The notes: a model not told the origin generated them from the letters alone. Counted from the first letter of the stretch, positions 51,484 to 62,379 are shown. The stretch: 64,000 bases of DNA from Roseibium aggregatum (GCF_014692675.1 NZ_JABFCZ010000004.1:186001-250000), one strand, 5' to 3'. Made by a program: numbers and translations.

Positions 51484-52356
51484 CTAGAGAACCTTGCCGC
51501 GCAGCAGCCCGGTCGGGCGCACCAGCAGCATGAACAGGAGGATGGCGAACGCCATCGCGGCCTTGTATTCGCTCGGCAGAACGAGAACGGACAGTTCCTC
51601 CGCAATGCCGACGATCAACCCGCCTAGAACGGCCCCTTCCACACGCCCGACCCCGCCGAGGATGGCGCCGGCGAACATCGGCAGCAGCATGTGCCAGCCC
51701 ATCATCGACTTGAGCTCGGTGTTGATGCCTAAGAACACGCCTGAGGCGGCGCACAGGCCGCCGGCGATGACCCAGGTGAGGATGACCACCTTCTTGTTGT
51801 CGATCCCCGACAGGAGCGCCAGGTTGGGATTGTCCGACATGGCGCGCATGGCCTTGCCCCACTTGGAGCGGGCGAGGAACAGCTGCAGTCCGCCGACGAG
51901 CGCCAGCATGAACACCACCGTGTAGATCTCGCGATCCTTGATCCGGAGACCGAAGTAGTTTTCCGGGCGGACGATGCCGCGGACGTAGCTTTCCGCGTCG
52001 ACGCCCCAGACCACCTGCACCACGGAGCGGACCATCAGAGCGATACCGAGCGACGCCATCACGGTGACGATCTTCGGCCGCTCGCGCAGATGCTCGTAAA
52101 ACACCTTGTCGATGCCGACGGCGACACCGGCCGTCAGGATCATGGCAATCGGCAGGGCCGCCAGAGGCGACAGGCCGAAGCCGGTGACGACGGCAAAGGC
52201 GAGAAAGGCGCCGAGTGTCGCCAGGTCGCCGTGGGCCAGATGTGCATAGCGCAGGATCGCGAAGATCAGCGTGATGCCGACCGCGCCCAGCGCATAGATC
52301 GACCCGAGCACGACGCCCGGGATCAAATAGAAGTTCAGAAAATCCAGAATGCTCAT
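51484..52356 (-). CDS. livH: LIV-type ABC transporter permease, LivH-like
   Basis: 290 residues, hydrophobic, BPD_transp_2. IPGVVLGSIYALGAVGITLI, FAILRYAHLAHGDLATLGAF and KWGKAMRAMSDNPNLALLSG are LivH hallmarks; the last is the ATPase-coupling loop. It pairs with LivM in the inner membrane. The gene lies 9 nt after livF in the kyn-liv operon. Confidence 0.92.
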   Translation of the reverse strand: MSILDFLNFYLIPGVVLGSIYALGAVGITLIFAILRYAHLAHGDLATLGAFLAFAVVTGFGLSPLAALPIAMILTAGVAVGIDKVFYEHLRERPKIVTVMASLGIALMVRSVVQVVWGVDAESYVRGIVRPENYFGLRIKDREIYTVVFMLALVGGLQLFLARSKWGKAMRAMSDNPNLALLSGIDNKKVVILTWVIAGGLCAASGVFLGINTELKSMMGWHMLLPMFAGAILGGVGRVEGAVLGGLIVGIAEELSVLVLPSEYKAAMAFAILLFMLLVRPTGLLRGKVL

Positions 52357-52365
52357 ATCGTTTCC

Positions 52366-53073
52366 TCACCCGCCGAGGAACATTTCGGCGACCTCGCGGT
52401 CGGCGAGGAGATGGGCGCCCGTGCCTTCATGCCGGTTCTGCCCGGCGGCAAGCACATAGCCGCGGTCGGCAAAGGCAAGCGCCTGCTTGGCGTGCTGCTC
52501 GACAAGAAGAATGGCAACGCCCGTGTCACGCACGTCCCGGCAGATCTGGAAGATCTGTTCCATGTAGCGCGGCGACAGACCGGCGGTCGGCTCGTCCAGC
52601 AGCAGAAGCTTGGGATCGAGCATCAGCGCCCGGCCCATGGCAACCATCTGGCGCTGACCGCCGGAAAGCGCCCCGGCCAGCGTCTTGCGCCGCTCCTTCA
52701 GATCCGGGAACAGTTCGTAGACCCGGTCATAGGCTGCCGAAAGATCGCCCTTCTTCAGGAAGGCGCCCATTTCGAGGTTCTCGTGGATCGACATCTCCCG
52801 GAAGATATTGTCCACCTGCGGCACGTAGCAGATGCCGCGCTGGACGATCCGGTTCGGCGCCCAGCCGGTGATGCGGTCGTCGTCGAAGATGATCGACCCG
52901 CCGCGGATTTTCAAAAGGCCGAACACCGCTTTCATGGCCGTGGACTTGCCGGCCCCGTTCGGACCGACGATCACCACGATTTCCTTGTCGTCCACCTGGA
53001 TGGAGACGTCCTGGAGAATATCCGCGTCGCCGTAGCCGCCGGTGACGCCGTTCATCGAAAGAAGAATTTTCAC
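52366..53073 (-). CDS. livF: LIV-type ABC transporter ATP-binding protein, LivF-like
   Basis: 235 residues, a single short ABC cassette. Walker A GPNGAGKST near 38, signature LSGGQRQMVAMGRAL, Walker B KLLLLDEPTAGLSP, H-loop VEQHAKQALA. This length and the EQHAKQAL form are usual for LivF. Its ATG overlaps the livG stop (ATGA). Confidence 0.93.
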   Translation of the reverse strand: MKILLSMNGVTGGYGDADILQDVSIQVDDKEIVVIVGPNGAGKSTAMKAVFGLLKIRGGSIIFDDDRITGWAPNRIVQRGICYVPQVDNIFREMSIHENLEMGAFLKKGDLSAAYDRVYELFPDLKERRKTLAGALSGGQRQMVAMGRALMLDPKLLLLDEPTAGLSPRYMEQIFQICRDVRDTGVAILLVEQHAKQALAFADRGYVLAAGQNRHEGTGAHLLADREVAEMFLGG

Positions 53074-53840
53074 GCGGCATCCCCCACCGTCTCGCCGAGA
53101 TAGGCTTCGAGCACCCGGGTATCGGACCGCACGGTCTGGAAATCGCCCTCAATCAGCACGGCGCCTTCCGCCATGCAGACGACCGGATCGCAGAGCTTTT
53201 CGATCATCTCCATGTCGTGTTCGATCAGGATGAACGTGTAGCCGCGCTCCGTGTTGAGGATCTGGATCTTTTCCTCCAGCTTCCTCAGAAGCGTCCGGTT
53301 GACGCCCGCCGCCGGCTCGTCGAGCAGGACCAGCTTGGCGTCGGTCATCATGGTGCGGCCCAGCTCCAGGAGCTTCTTCTGCCCGCCGGACAGGTTGCCT
53401 GCGCGCTGGTGCGCGACGTGGGTCAGCTCCAGGAAATCGAGCGTATCGTAGGCCTTCCGTTCGACCTCCGTCTCGTTTTCCCTGACCCGCCCCCAACGGA
53501 ACCAGTTGGCGAACAGTCCCTCGCCGACCTGGTGCGGCGGCACCATCATCAGGTTTTCCAAGGTGGTGAGATGATGAAACTCGTGCGGGATCTGGAAAGT
53601 CCGAACGAGGCCTTTATGAAAAAGGGCGTCGCTTGAAAGTCCCGTCACGTCTTCGTTGAGAAACTTGATTGTTCCACTGGTCGGCTCGAGGGCTCCCGCG
53701 ATCATGTTGAAGAGGGTCGTCTTGCCCGCTCCATTCGGTCCGATCAACCCGGTGATGCTTCCCTCTTCGACATTGAAGGAACATCCGTTGACCGCACGAA
53801 AACCGCTGAAGTCCATCACGAGCTGGTTCAGTTCCAGCAT
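53070..53840 (-). CDS. livG: LIV-type ABC transporter ATP-binding protein, LivG-like
   Basis: 256 residues. Walker A GPNGAGKTT near 33, the LivG-type signature NLSGGQKKLLELGRTMM, Walker B KLVLLDEPAAGVN, H-loop IEHDMEMIEKLCD, and the C-terminal VLEAYLGE typical of LivG. GAGGAG lies 5 nt before the ATG. The gene follows kynB by 63 nt with no terminator in between, which places the transporter in the kynurenine operon. Confidence 0.93.
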   Translation of the reverse strand: MLELNQLVMDFSGFRAVNGCSFNVEEGSITGLIGPNGAGKTTLFNMIAGALEPTSGTIKFLNEDVTGLSSDALFHKGLVRTFQIPHEFHHLTTLENLMMVPPHQVGEGLFANWFRWGRVRENETEVERKAYDTLDFLELTHVAHQRAGNLSGGQKKLLELGRTMMTDAKLVLLDEPAAGVNRTLLRKLEEKIQILNTERGYTFILIEHDMEMIEKLCDPVVCMAEGAVLIEGDFQTVRSDTRVLEAYLGETVGDAA

Positions 53841-53903
53841 ATAGGCTCCTCGCCGCCAATCTTGTGGCGATCTTTTGTTTTCCCCGTCTGCCTGCCGGAC
53901 AGC

Positions 53904-54527
53904 CTACGTTTTTCGCAGGACAGCCCGTACCGGCGCTGCATCGAGCCCTTCTAGCTTCATTGGCAGCGCAATCAATTCATAATCCCCCGGTTCCGCACAA
54001 TAAAGCGCCAGATTCTCAAGAATCCGCATGTCGCGGTCCCTTGCAACCATATGCGACGGCAAATCCTTGGAGGTTTCCGGATCCACGGACGGCACGTCGA
54101 TGCCGACCAGCCTTACCCCGGTTTCGGCCAGAAGTCCCATCGTTTCCGGCGCCAGGGTCCGGAAACCCGTCGGCCAGACCATCGGATCGATGCGCTCCGA
54201 AAGCCGAAGCAGAACGCGCGGCGGTGTATTTTCCAGTTGTCCGGCGATGTCCTCCGGCCTGCACAGCCTGTCCGTTCCCCGCGCATCGATCAGCCGCGCC
54301 GGTCCCAGAAAATCGTCGAGATCGAGCTGGTCGATGGATTTTCCGTGCGGGTCGTAATGAAGCGGCGCATCCGCATGGGCGCCGCAATGGGTCGAGAGCG
54401 AAATCTCCGCGACATTCACCGGGCACTGGGGCCCAATGGCGAAGGTCTGCGCCGTCCGGCACGGCGCATCGCCCGGAAAAACCGCCATGCCCGCCCGAAC
54501 CGGCGGGGTGATGTCGATCAGCTGCAT
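53904..54527 (-). CDS. kynB: Kynurenine formamidase (arylformamidase)
   Basis: 207 residues, cyclase-like KynB family. LIDITPPVRAGMAVFPGDAP at the start and the metal-binding motif SLSTHCGAHADAPLHYDP (H-x-G-x-H-x-D form) near 45-60, with a later HMVARDRDMRILENLALYC. It hydrolyses N-formylkynurenine to kynurenine and formate. It starts in a TGATG overlap with kynA, so the oxygenase and formamidase are translationally coupled. Confidence 0.94.
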   Translation of the reverse strand: MQLIDITPPVRAGMAVFPGDAPCRTAQTFAIGPQCPVNVAEISLSTHCGAHADAPLHYDPHGKSIDQLDLDDFLGPARLIDARGTDRLCRPEDIAGQLENTPPRVLLRLSERIDPMVWPTGFRTLAPETMGLLAETGVRLVGIDVPSVDPETSKDLPSHMVARDRDMRILENLALYCAEPGDYELIALPMKLEGLDAAPVRAVLRKT

Positions 54528-55372
54528 CAAAGCTCCGCTCTCAGCGCCCACAGTTCGGGGAAGAGAACCACATCCAGCATGCGGCGCAAATAGGTCACCC
54601 CGCTGGTGCCGCCGGTGCCGCGCTTGAAACCGATCACCCGCTCGACCGTGGTCACGTGGTTGAAGCGCCAACGGCGGAAATAATCCTCGAAGTCGACCAG
54701 TTTTTCCGCAAGCTCATAAAGCGGCCAGTGCTTTGCCGGGTCTCTGTAAACGGCAATCCAGGCGTCGCGGACACTGTCATTCGCCTGATAAGGATCTGCG
54801 TGATTGCGCGCCAGATGGTCGGCATCGATCTTGAACCCGGACCGGGCAAGCAGAGCGATGGCCTCATCGTAAAGGCTGGTTTCGCGCTGCAGCCGGGTCA
54901 GCCAGTCGTGGACCTCCGGCACATGGGCATGCGGGCGGAGCATGGCGGCATTCTTGTTGCCCGCCAGGAATTCGATCGCCCGGTACTGGTAGGACTGGAA
55001 GCCGGAGGACTGCCCAAGCGCTTCGCGGAATGTGGTGTATTCGCTCGGCGTCATGGTGCGCAGCACGTCCCAGGCTGAATTGAGCTGGTCGAAGATGCGC
55101 GCGGTCCGGGTCAGCATCTTGAAGGCCGGCGGCAGGTTGCCGGAGGCAATGGCCGCCTTTGCCGCCGTCATCTCGTGAAGGGCCAGCTTCATCCAGAGTT
55201 CGGAAGTCTGGTGCTGGATGATGAACAGCATCTCGTCGTGAGCCGACGACAGCGGCGACTGGGCGGTCAGCACCTTGTCGAGGGCGAGATAGTCGCCGTA
55301 GGACATGCGCCCGTCGAAGGCCATCTGCGCCCCGTCGGCCGCCGGATCGTAAGGAGTATGCGGCTCACCCAT
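54527..55372 (-). CDS. kynA: Tryptophan 2,3-dioxygenase
   Basis: 281 residues from ATG 55372, all-helical haem dioxygenase. [60 protein letters not shown] and the haem-ligand region [20 protein letters not shown] with [13 protein letters not shown] are the family signatures. It opens the indole ring of tryptophan to N-formylkynurenine. The gene begins 2 nt after the kynU stop. Confidence 0.95.
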   Translation of the reverse strand: MGEPHTPYDPAADGAQMAFDGRMSYGDYLALDKVLTAQSPLSSAHDEMLFIIQHQTSELWMKLALHEMTAAKAAIASGNLPPAFKMLTRTARIFDQLNSAWDVLRTMTPSEYTTFREALGQSSGFQSYQYRAIEFLAGNKNAAMLRPHAHVPEVHDWLTRLQRETSLYDEAIALLARSGFKIDADHLARNHADPYQANDSVRDAWIAVYRDPAKHWPLYELAEKLVDFEDYFRRWRFNHVTTVERVIGFKRGTGGTSGVTYLRRMLDVVLFPELWALRAEL

Positions 55373-55374
55373 GC

Positions 55375-56595
55375 TCAGGTCACCTTCTGCTTCGTCTTGA
55401 ATTCGTTCCGATCCCACAGGCGTCCGGTCAGGATCGTCTCCAGGATGTCGACGGCGCGCACCACATCGGCATGGGACAGGTAAAGCGGCGTGAAACCGAA
55501 GCGCACCGTATCGGGTGCTCGGAAGTCGCCGATGACCCCATGGGCGATCAGCGCCTGCATCAGCGCATAGCCGTTGTCGAAGCGGAACGAGATCTGGCTG
55601 CCGCGCCGCTCCGGATCGCGCGGGCTTGCCAGCACCAGCTCAGGACAGCGCGCCTCAACTTCCGACAGGAAGAGTTCGCACAGGGACACCGACTTCCGGC
55701 GCAGCACGGTCATGTCCACATCGTCGAAGATGTCGAGCGCCGCATCGAGGGCGGAGAGCGACAGGACCGGCGGCGTTCCGACCCGCATGCGGCCGATGCC
55801 CGTATCCGGGCGATAGTCGAGATCAAAGGCGAACGGCGCCTCGTGCCCCATCCAGCCGGTCAGCGGCGGCCGGACGTTGTCCTGATGCTCCGGCCCCACG
55901 TAGAGAAAGGCCGGAGCACCGGGACCGCCGTTCAGATACTTGTAACCGCAGCCGACGGCGAAATCGGCCTTGGCGCCGGCAAGGTCGACCGGCAGGGCGC
56001 CGGCCGAATGCGCCAGATCCCAGATCGCCAGAGCACCGGCCCCGTGGGCCTTTGCCGTCAGCGCCTTCATGTCGTGCTTGCGGCCGGTCTTGTAGTCGAC
56101 TTCCGTCAGCATCAGGACGGCAAGATCATCGCCGATCGCAGCCTCGACCTCTTCCGGCGCGACGATCCTGAGCTCGTGCCCCTGGTCGAGCAGATCCTTC
56201 AGCCCGCTGGCCACATAAAGATCTGTCGGAAAATTACCGTTGTCGGACAGGATCACCTTTCTCTCCGGGCGCAGCGCCAGGGCGGCAGCGAGCACCTTGA
56301 AGACGTTGATCGACGTGCTGTCCGCGGCGATCACCGTGCCGGGTTGCGCGCCGATCAGCCGGGCGATCTTGTCACCGACCCGCTGCGGCAGGTCGATCCA
56401 GTCATGGTCGTTCCAGCCGCGAATGAGGCTCTCGCCCCATTCCTTTTTAATCACCTGCTGCATGCGATCCGGCACATGGGCGGGCAGAACGCCGAGCGAA
56501 TTGCCGTCCAGATAGATCACCCCCTCCGGCAGCGAAAAGGCAGTCTTCTTTGCCGCCAGCGGATCGTTTTCATCGAGGGGATGGGTGACAGGCAT
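55375..56595 (-). CDS. kynU: Kynureninase
   Basis: 406 residues from ATG 56595 (in-frame ATGs at 56628 and 56640 have no ribosome site). PLP-dependent fold-type [57 protein letters not shown], and the PLP-lysine segment [19 protein letters not shown], then [17 protein letters not shown]. It cleaves kynurenine to anthranilate and alanine. It is first in the operon kynU-kynA-kynB-livGFHMJ. Anthranilate-degrading genes are not in the window. Confidence 0.95.
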   Translation of the reverse strand: MPVTHPLDENDPLAAKKTAFSLPEGVIYLDGNSLGVLPAHVPDRMQQVIKKEWGESLIRGWNDHDWIDLPQRVGDKIARLIGAQPGTVIAADSTSINVFKVLAAALALRPERKVILSDNGNFPTDLYVASGLKDLLDQGHELRIVAPEEVEAAIGDDLAVLMLTEVDYKTGRKHDMKALTAKAHGAGALAIWDLAHSAGALPVDLAGAKADFAVGCGYKYLNGGPGAPAFLYVGPEHQDNVRPPLTGWMGHEAPFAFDLDYRPDTGIGRMRVGTPPVLSLSALDAALDIFDDVDMTVLRRKSVSLCELFLSEVEARCPELVLASPRDPERRGSQISFRFDNGYALMQALIAHGVIGDFRAPDTVRFGFTPLYLSHADVVRAVDILETILTGRLWDRNEFKTKQKVT

Positions 56596-56691
56596 TCTGT
56601 ATTTGCTTTCCAACGTCAGGGCGGCCATCCGTGGCCGCATGGATAATTCTTTGCAGGCGGACGGTAACAAGAGAGATGACGAAGCTCAAGC

Positions 56692-56705
56692 GATTATATA
56701 TAATC
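56692..56705. promoter_or_regulatory. Palindrome between kynU and its GntR regulator, probable operator
   Basis: GATTATATATAATC is a perfect 14-bp palindrome in the 148-bp divergent spacer, 39 bp before the regulator start and about 97 bp before the kynU start. GntR/FCD proteins bind short AT-rich palindromes of this kind. The surrounding bases (TATTAAATTTGATATTC) are also promoter-like. Confidence 0.5.
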
Positions 56706-56743
56706 TATTAAATTTGATATTCTCGTCGCAGTTTTAGGAATAG

Positions 56744-57454
56744 ATGTCCCAGACGAACTCAGCCTATGAAACCCTGCGCCGCGCGCTTCTGGATTGCGAC
56801 ATCGCACCGGATGCGCCGCTGGCAATCTCCAACCTGAAAGCCCGCTTCGGCTTCGGCTGGACGCCCCTGCGCGAGGCGCTGTCACGGCTGGAAGCGGAAA
56901 GCCTGGTGACCTTCGAAAAGAACAAGGGATACCGGGTCGCGCCTGTCTCGGTCGCCGGGCTGAAGGATCTTCAGCTTGCCCGAACCGCCGTCGAGACCAC
57001 GCTCTTCACCCGCTCCATTGCCCGCGGCGGCGACAGGTGGGAAGCGGATCTCGTTGCGGCCCATTACCTGCTGGCCCAGGCCACGCCCCCCACGCCCGGC
57101 GCCGTGACGGCCGAGGGCGTCCTCTGGGAGGAGCGGCACGACGCCTTTCACGCCGCCCTTCTGTCAGCCGCCGACGCCCCCTGGCTGACGCACCTGGCCC
57201 GACAGACCAGCGACCAGCTCCACCGGCATCACCGTTTCATTCTGAACGGTGCCGATGTGGCTGAGCAGCTTGGAGGCAAACAGGGCCAGCGGATCCGGGA
57301 CGTTTTCGACAGGACGCTCGGGATCGCCCATCACACCCGGCTTATGGACGCCGCCCTTGCCCGCGATCCGGACGCGGCGACGCGTCTTCTGGAAGAACAC
57401 ATCGGCTTCACCCTGGCCGTCTACGAGACCCTCTGGCCGGAAAGCGGCGAATAG
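56744..57454 (+). CDS. GntR-family regulator (FCD domain) of the kynurenine operon
   Basis: 236 residues. The winged helix at about 5-68 (YETLRRALLDCDIAPDAPLA, FGWTPLREALSRLEAESLVT) is followed by an FCD effector domain (RHDAFHAALLSAADAPWL, HTRLMDAALARDPDAATRLL, EEHIGFTLAVYE). Divergent from kynU with a palindrome between, so it probably represses or activates kynUAB-livGFHMJ. Elsewhere the kyn operon is usually controlled by an Lrp-type KynR, so the GntR control here is a variation. The effector is unknown (kynurenine or anthranilate are candidates). Confidence 0.87.
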   Translation: MSQTNSAYETLRRALLDCDIAPDAPLAISNLKARFGFGWTPLREALSRLEAESLVTFEKNKGYRVAPVSVAGLKDLQLARTAVETTLFTRSIARGGDRWEADLVAAHYLLAQATPPTPGAVTAEGVLWEERHDAFHAALLSAADAPWLTHLARQTSDQLHRHHRFILNGADVAEQLGGKQGQRIRDVFDRTLGIAHHTRLMDAALARDPDAATRLLEEHIGFTLAVYETLWPESGE

Positions 57455-57573
57455 GCCTGAATTCGAATGAACCGGGATCTTCTGGACCGCCTCGTTCATC
57501 GATAGTCCCAATTGCCTTTTCGACTGCGTTTGCTAGAACTGCGCCGGCCCCGCAGGTTGGGGCTGGCATTTGA

Positions 57574-59886
<2,313 letters not shown>

Positions 59887-59911
59887 TCGGGTTCGACACA
59901 TTTGGAAATCG

Positions 59912-59947
59912 AAAAGGGCGGCCTCGTGCCGCCCTTTTCTTTTTTTA
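59912..59947 (+). terminator. Rho-independent terminator of icd
   Basis: AAAAGGGCGGC (59912-59922) pairs perfectly with GCCGCCCTTTT (59928-59938) around a 5-nt loop, then CTTTTTTTT. Because the lower stem is A-T, it can also terminate the convergent MarR-GNAT transcript. Confidence 0.9.
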
Positions 59948-59960
59948 AGAAGAGACGTCT

Positions 59961-60833
59961 TCACAGCGCCTTTTCGAAGAAGAAGTCCGGATAGGGATCG
60001 TCGTTGAAGCGGTCGATTTCCGTCCAGCCCCCGGTCTGGTAGAAGCGGACCGCTTCCGGCAGGGCACTGTTGGTGTCCAGGCGCAGGAGATCGATATTCA
60101 GGTCCCGCGCGATGTCTTCCACCTCCGCCATCAGCCGCCTGGCAAGGCCCATGCCCCGGGCCGCCGGCGATACCCAGAGGCGCTTGATCTCGGCATAGCC
60201 CTTGTCCGTTCCCTTCAAGCCGACGCAGCCAAGCGGCAGGCCATCGGACATGGCAACCAGAAAGCAGCCGCGCGGACGGATCATGTCCGTCGCATCCGGG
60301 TCGCAGGAGAGAGACACATCGAAACCGCCGTCGAAGCGCCGGTTCAATTCCCCGTAATATTCTTCCAGACAGTAGCGGGCGGCCGGGTCCCTGGGATCGC
60401 ATTCCTCCAGGATCCATTTTTCCCGGCCAAGCGCGGAGGCCACCAGATCCATGGCCTCCAGAAGCGTTTCCGGATGCGGGTATTTCACAAGGAGGTCCTG
60501 CGCCCGCCCGTCCGACAGATGCTCATAGGCCTGGAATTCTTTCTGTCCTCTGGCGGTCAGGGTCGCCCTGCGCTTGCGGGCATCATCCGGATCGGTCGTC
60601 ACCTTAATCAGTTTTTCGTCTTCAAGGCCGCGCAGGAGCCGGCTCATCAGACCGGAATCCAGACCGAGATAGGCACGAACGGCCGCCACATCGGTCCGGC
60701 CATGACCAATGGCATTGAGAACGCGTGCGGCGCCCAGGGGACGGCCACGCCCCAGAAACGAAGTATCGAGCGCGCCGACCTCTGACGTGACGGCGCGGCT
60801 GAACCGGCGGAAGCGGGAAATATCGTCCAACAT
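59961..60833 (-). CDS. MarR-GNAT fusion regulator
   Basis: 290 residues. The N-terminal half (1-140) is a MarR winged helix (RVLNAIGHGRTDVAAVRAYL, LDSGLMSRLLRGLEDEKLIK, DPDDARKRRATLTARGQKEF with the wing). The C-terminal half (about 150-290) is a GNAT acetyltransferase with the acetyl-CoA loop in LWVSPAARGMGLARRLM and the terminal PEAVRFYQTGGWTEIDRF. Such fused proteins are known, but the acetylated target is not. A perfect 9-bp inverted repeat sits 2 nt before the start codon, pointing to autoregulation. The next gene on this strand is 259 nt upstream, so it stands alone. Confidence 0.88.
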   Translation of the reverse strand: MLDDISRFRRFSRAVTSEVGALDTSFLGRGRPLGAARVLNAIGHGRTDVAAVRAYLGLDSGLMSRLLRGLEDEKLIKVTTDPDDARKRRATLTARGQKEFQAYEHLSDGRAQDLLVKYPHPETLLEAMDLVASALGREKWILEECDPRDPAARYCLEEYYGELNRRFDGGFDVSLSCDPDATDMIRPRGCFLVAMSDGLPLGCVGLKGTDKGYAEIKRLWVSPAARGMGLARRLMAEVEDIARDLNIDLLRLDTNSALPEAVRFYQTGGWTEIDRFNDDPYPDFFFEKAL

Positions 60834-60835
60834 AG

Positions 60836-60857
60836 TTATCTGACTTAGGTCAGATAA
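60836..60857. promoter_or_regulatory. Perfect inverted repeat, probable MarR operator
   Basis: TTATCTGAC (60836-60844) and GTCAGATAA (60849-60857) are perfect 9-bp arms with a 4-nt TTAG spacer, beginning 2 nt upstream of the MarR-GNAT start codon. Length and symmetry are ideal for a MarR dimer. Bound protein would block its own promoter or translation start. Confidence 0.75.
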
Positions 60858-60888
60858 AATTCCTTGTCAATCGAACCAGCGCTTCAAG

Positions 60889-61092
60889 TCACCCGAAAAC
60901 AATTGCAGGGCCCGTCAGGCCAGCGCGTCCTTGGCCGTAACGAACCGTGCCGCCCGTTCGCCGATCATCATCGCCGGGGACGGCAAACACCGAACAGTCG
61001 TTGATGGTCCCGACCCCGGCAATACCGGCCTCCGTCGTGGCGAGAGCAGAGGGCGCGCACTGCAGTCGCGTCCTCAATGCGGATGACGCACC
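60889..61092 (-). pseudogene. Possible degenerate coding remnant
   Basis: Downstream of the hydroxyacyl-CoA-dehydrogenase-like gene, pieces that look like one protein appear in different minus-strand frames: IEDATAVRALCS, then ATTEAGIAGVGTIND, then PSPAMMIGERAARFVTAKDA followed by a stop. This is the pattern of a decayed gene with small indels, but I cannot name the family and the reading may be chance in GC-rich DNA. Confidence 0.2.
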
Positions 61093-62022
61093 TCAGCCGT
61101 CTTCGTTCCCCGGATTACCGTCCCGTGCCTGCGCGGCCAGAAAATCGCGAAGTTGCGTCCTGACCGCATCGGCCGATTCCGGCGTCCATTTGCGAAAGCC
61201 TTCGCCGGACTTCATGCCCAGCTTGCCCGCTTCGCAGCATTCGATCAGATAGGGATGCGGCCCGGCCGTGTTGTCGAGATCGGGCATGATCGTTTCGTGA
61301 ATCGCGCGGGTTAGGTCTAGCCCGACAAGGTCGGACTGCTCCATCGGCCCGAGCACCGCCATGCGGCGGCCGAAGCCGTATTTGACCACGTCGTCGATGG
61401 TCTCCGCGTCGCAGACGCCGTTGGCCACCATGGCGATCGCCTCGCGCTTCAGCGCATGCTGCAGCCGGTTGCCGATGAAGCCCGGAACGTCCTTTCTGGC
61501 ATGAACCGGCTTGCGCCCCGCATCGGCCAGGATCTGCATCGTCTTTTCGACGGCCGGCAGATTTTCCTCCGCCATCTGGACGACCTCGACCAGCGGCACC
61601 AGATGCGGCGGGTTCCAGAAATGGGTTCCAACCACACGGTGCTTGGTCTTCACCTTTGCCGCGATGATTCGGGTCGGGATCGAGGACGTGTTGGAGCAGA
61701 GAATGCATTCCGGAGACACGTAGCCTTCCAGCTCCTCGAAGATCGACTGCTTCAGCGGAACATTCTCAATCACCGCCTCGACCACGAAAGAGGCATCCCT
61801 GACCGCATCGGCAAGAGAACCCACACCGGTCACGCGGGCGCGCACTTCCGGTCCGGCGCCGAACATCTCCTCGATCCCGGCGAGCCGGGATTGCAGGCTG
61901 TCGAGCGCCTCCTGCGAACTGTCATAGACCCTGACCTCATGGCCGGCCTCGGCCAGGAGCCAGGCAATTCCGTGCCCCATGAGGCCGGCGCCGATAACCG
62001 CTGTCTTCAAATGTTCCGTCAT
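61093..62022 (-). CDS. 3-hydroxyacyl-CoA dehydrogenase family NAD-dependent dehydrogenase
   Basis: 309 residues. N-terminal Rossmann motif AVIGAGLMGHGIAWLLAEAG, the SNTSSIPTRIIAAKVKTKHR and VVGTHFWNPPHLVPLVEVVQ active-site region with catalytic His, and the C-terminal 3HCDH domain GFIGNRLQHALKREAIAMVA. It oxidises a 3-hydroxy acid or its CoA ester to the 3-keto form. Relatives of this size include 3-hydroxybutyryl-CoA, L-gulonate 3- and carnitine 3-dehydrogenases. The start lies 3 nt after the stop of a decayed short-chain dehydrogenase, so it was part of a larger catabolic operon. Substrate unknown. Confidence 0.87.
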   Translation of the reverse strand: MTEHLKTAVIGAGLMGHGIAWLLAEAGHEVRVYDSSQEALDSLQSRLAGIEEMFGAGPEVRARVTGVGSLADAVRDASFVVEAVIENVPLKQSIFEELEGYVSPECILCSNTSSIPTRIIAAKVKTKHRVVGTHFWNPPHLVPLVEVVQMAEENLPAVEKTMQILADAGRKPVHARKDVPGFIGNRLQHALKREAIAMVANGVCDAETIDDVVKYGFGRRMAVLGPMEQSDLVGLDLTRAIHETIMPDLDNTAGPHPYLIECCEAGKLGMKSGEGFRKWTPESADAVRTQLRDFLAAQARDGNPGNEDG

Positions 62023-62025
62023 TGC

Positions 62026-62201
62026 TTATCCTGCTGTGTGCCCATCATTCACATACATAACCCGTCCATAGCGGAAATCGGATGCATGTCTCAGCAGATA
62101 AAGCGCCATCCCCATGAGATCTTCCGCTCCGACGAGCGGGCCCGGCGGAATGGGCAGGAACGGAATATTCGACTTGGGTCCGTTCGAACGCCTCCCCGCT
62201 T
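62026..62201 (-). pseudogene. Short-chain dehydrogenase/reductase, C-terminal remnant
   Basis: Reading the minus strand into the stop at 62026-62028 gives RRSNGPKSNIPFLP, then PLVGAEDLMGMALYLLRHAS and DFRYGRVMYVNDGHTAG-stop. This is the standard C-terminus of classical SDRs (E-D-x-x-x-M-A-L-Y-L ... G-x-x-x-x-V-D/N-G-G/H). Only about 55 codons remain. The frame runs into TGA inside the palindromic repeat at 62202-62317, exactly where homology stops. The rest of the gene, including the Rossmann and YxxxK parts, is absent. Confidence 0.7.
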
Positions 62202-62317
62202 GTCATCCCGGTTTGACGCGAAGCGGCAAGACCGGGATCCAGTACTCCGTGTCGCTTGCGCATGGAAAAGAAAGCAAATTCAAAAGATTACTGGATCCCT
62301 GCCTGCGCAGGGATGAC
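62202..62317. repeat. Dispersed-type palindromic intergenic repeat
   Basis: Compound inverted repeat: outer arms GTCATCCC (62202-62209) and GGGATGAC (62310-62317), inner arms GGGATCCAGTA (62234-62244) and TACTGGATCCC (62289-62299), plus small CCCGG/CCGGG and CCCTGC/GCAGGG foldbacks. The GTCATCCC and GATCCAGT words are those of the short palindromic repeats scattered between genes of many alphaproteobacteria. It abuts the truncated SDR remnant. Remaining bases 62318-62379 before the ferredoxin stop show nothing. Confidence 0.75.
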
Positions 62318-62379
62318 ACCAAGTTTCTTGGCAAACCAGATCACCCCATTCTCACAAATCCAAAGCGGACACTAGTCGC

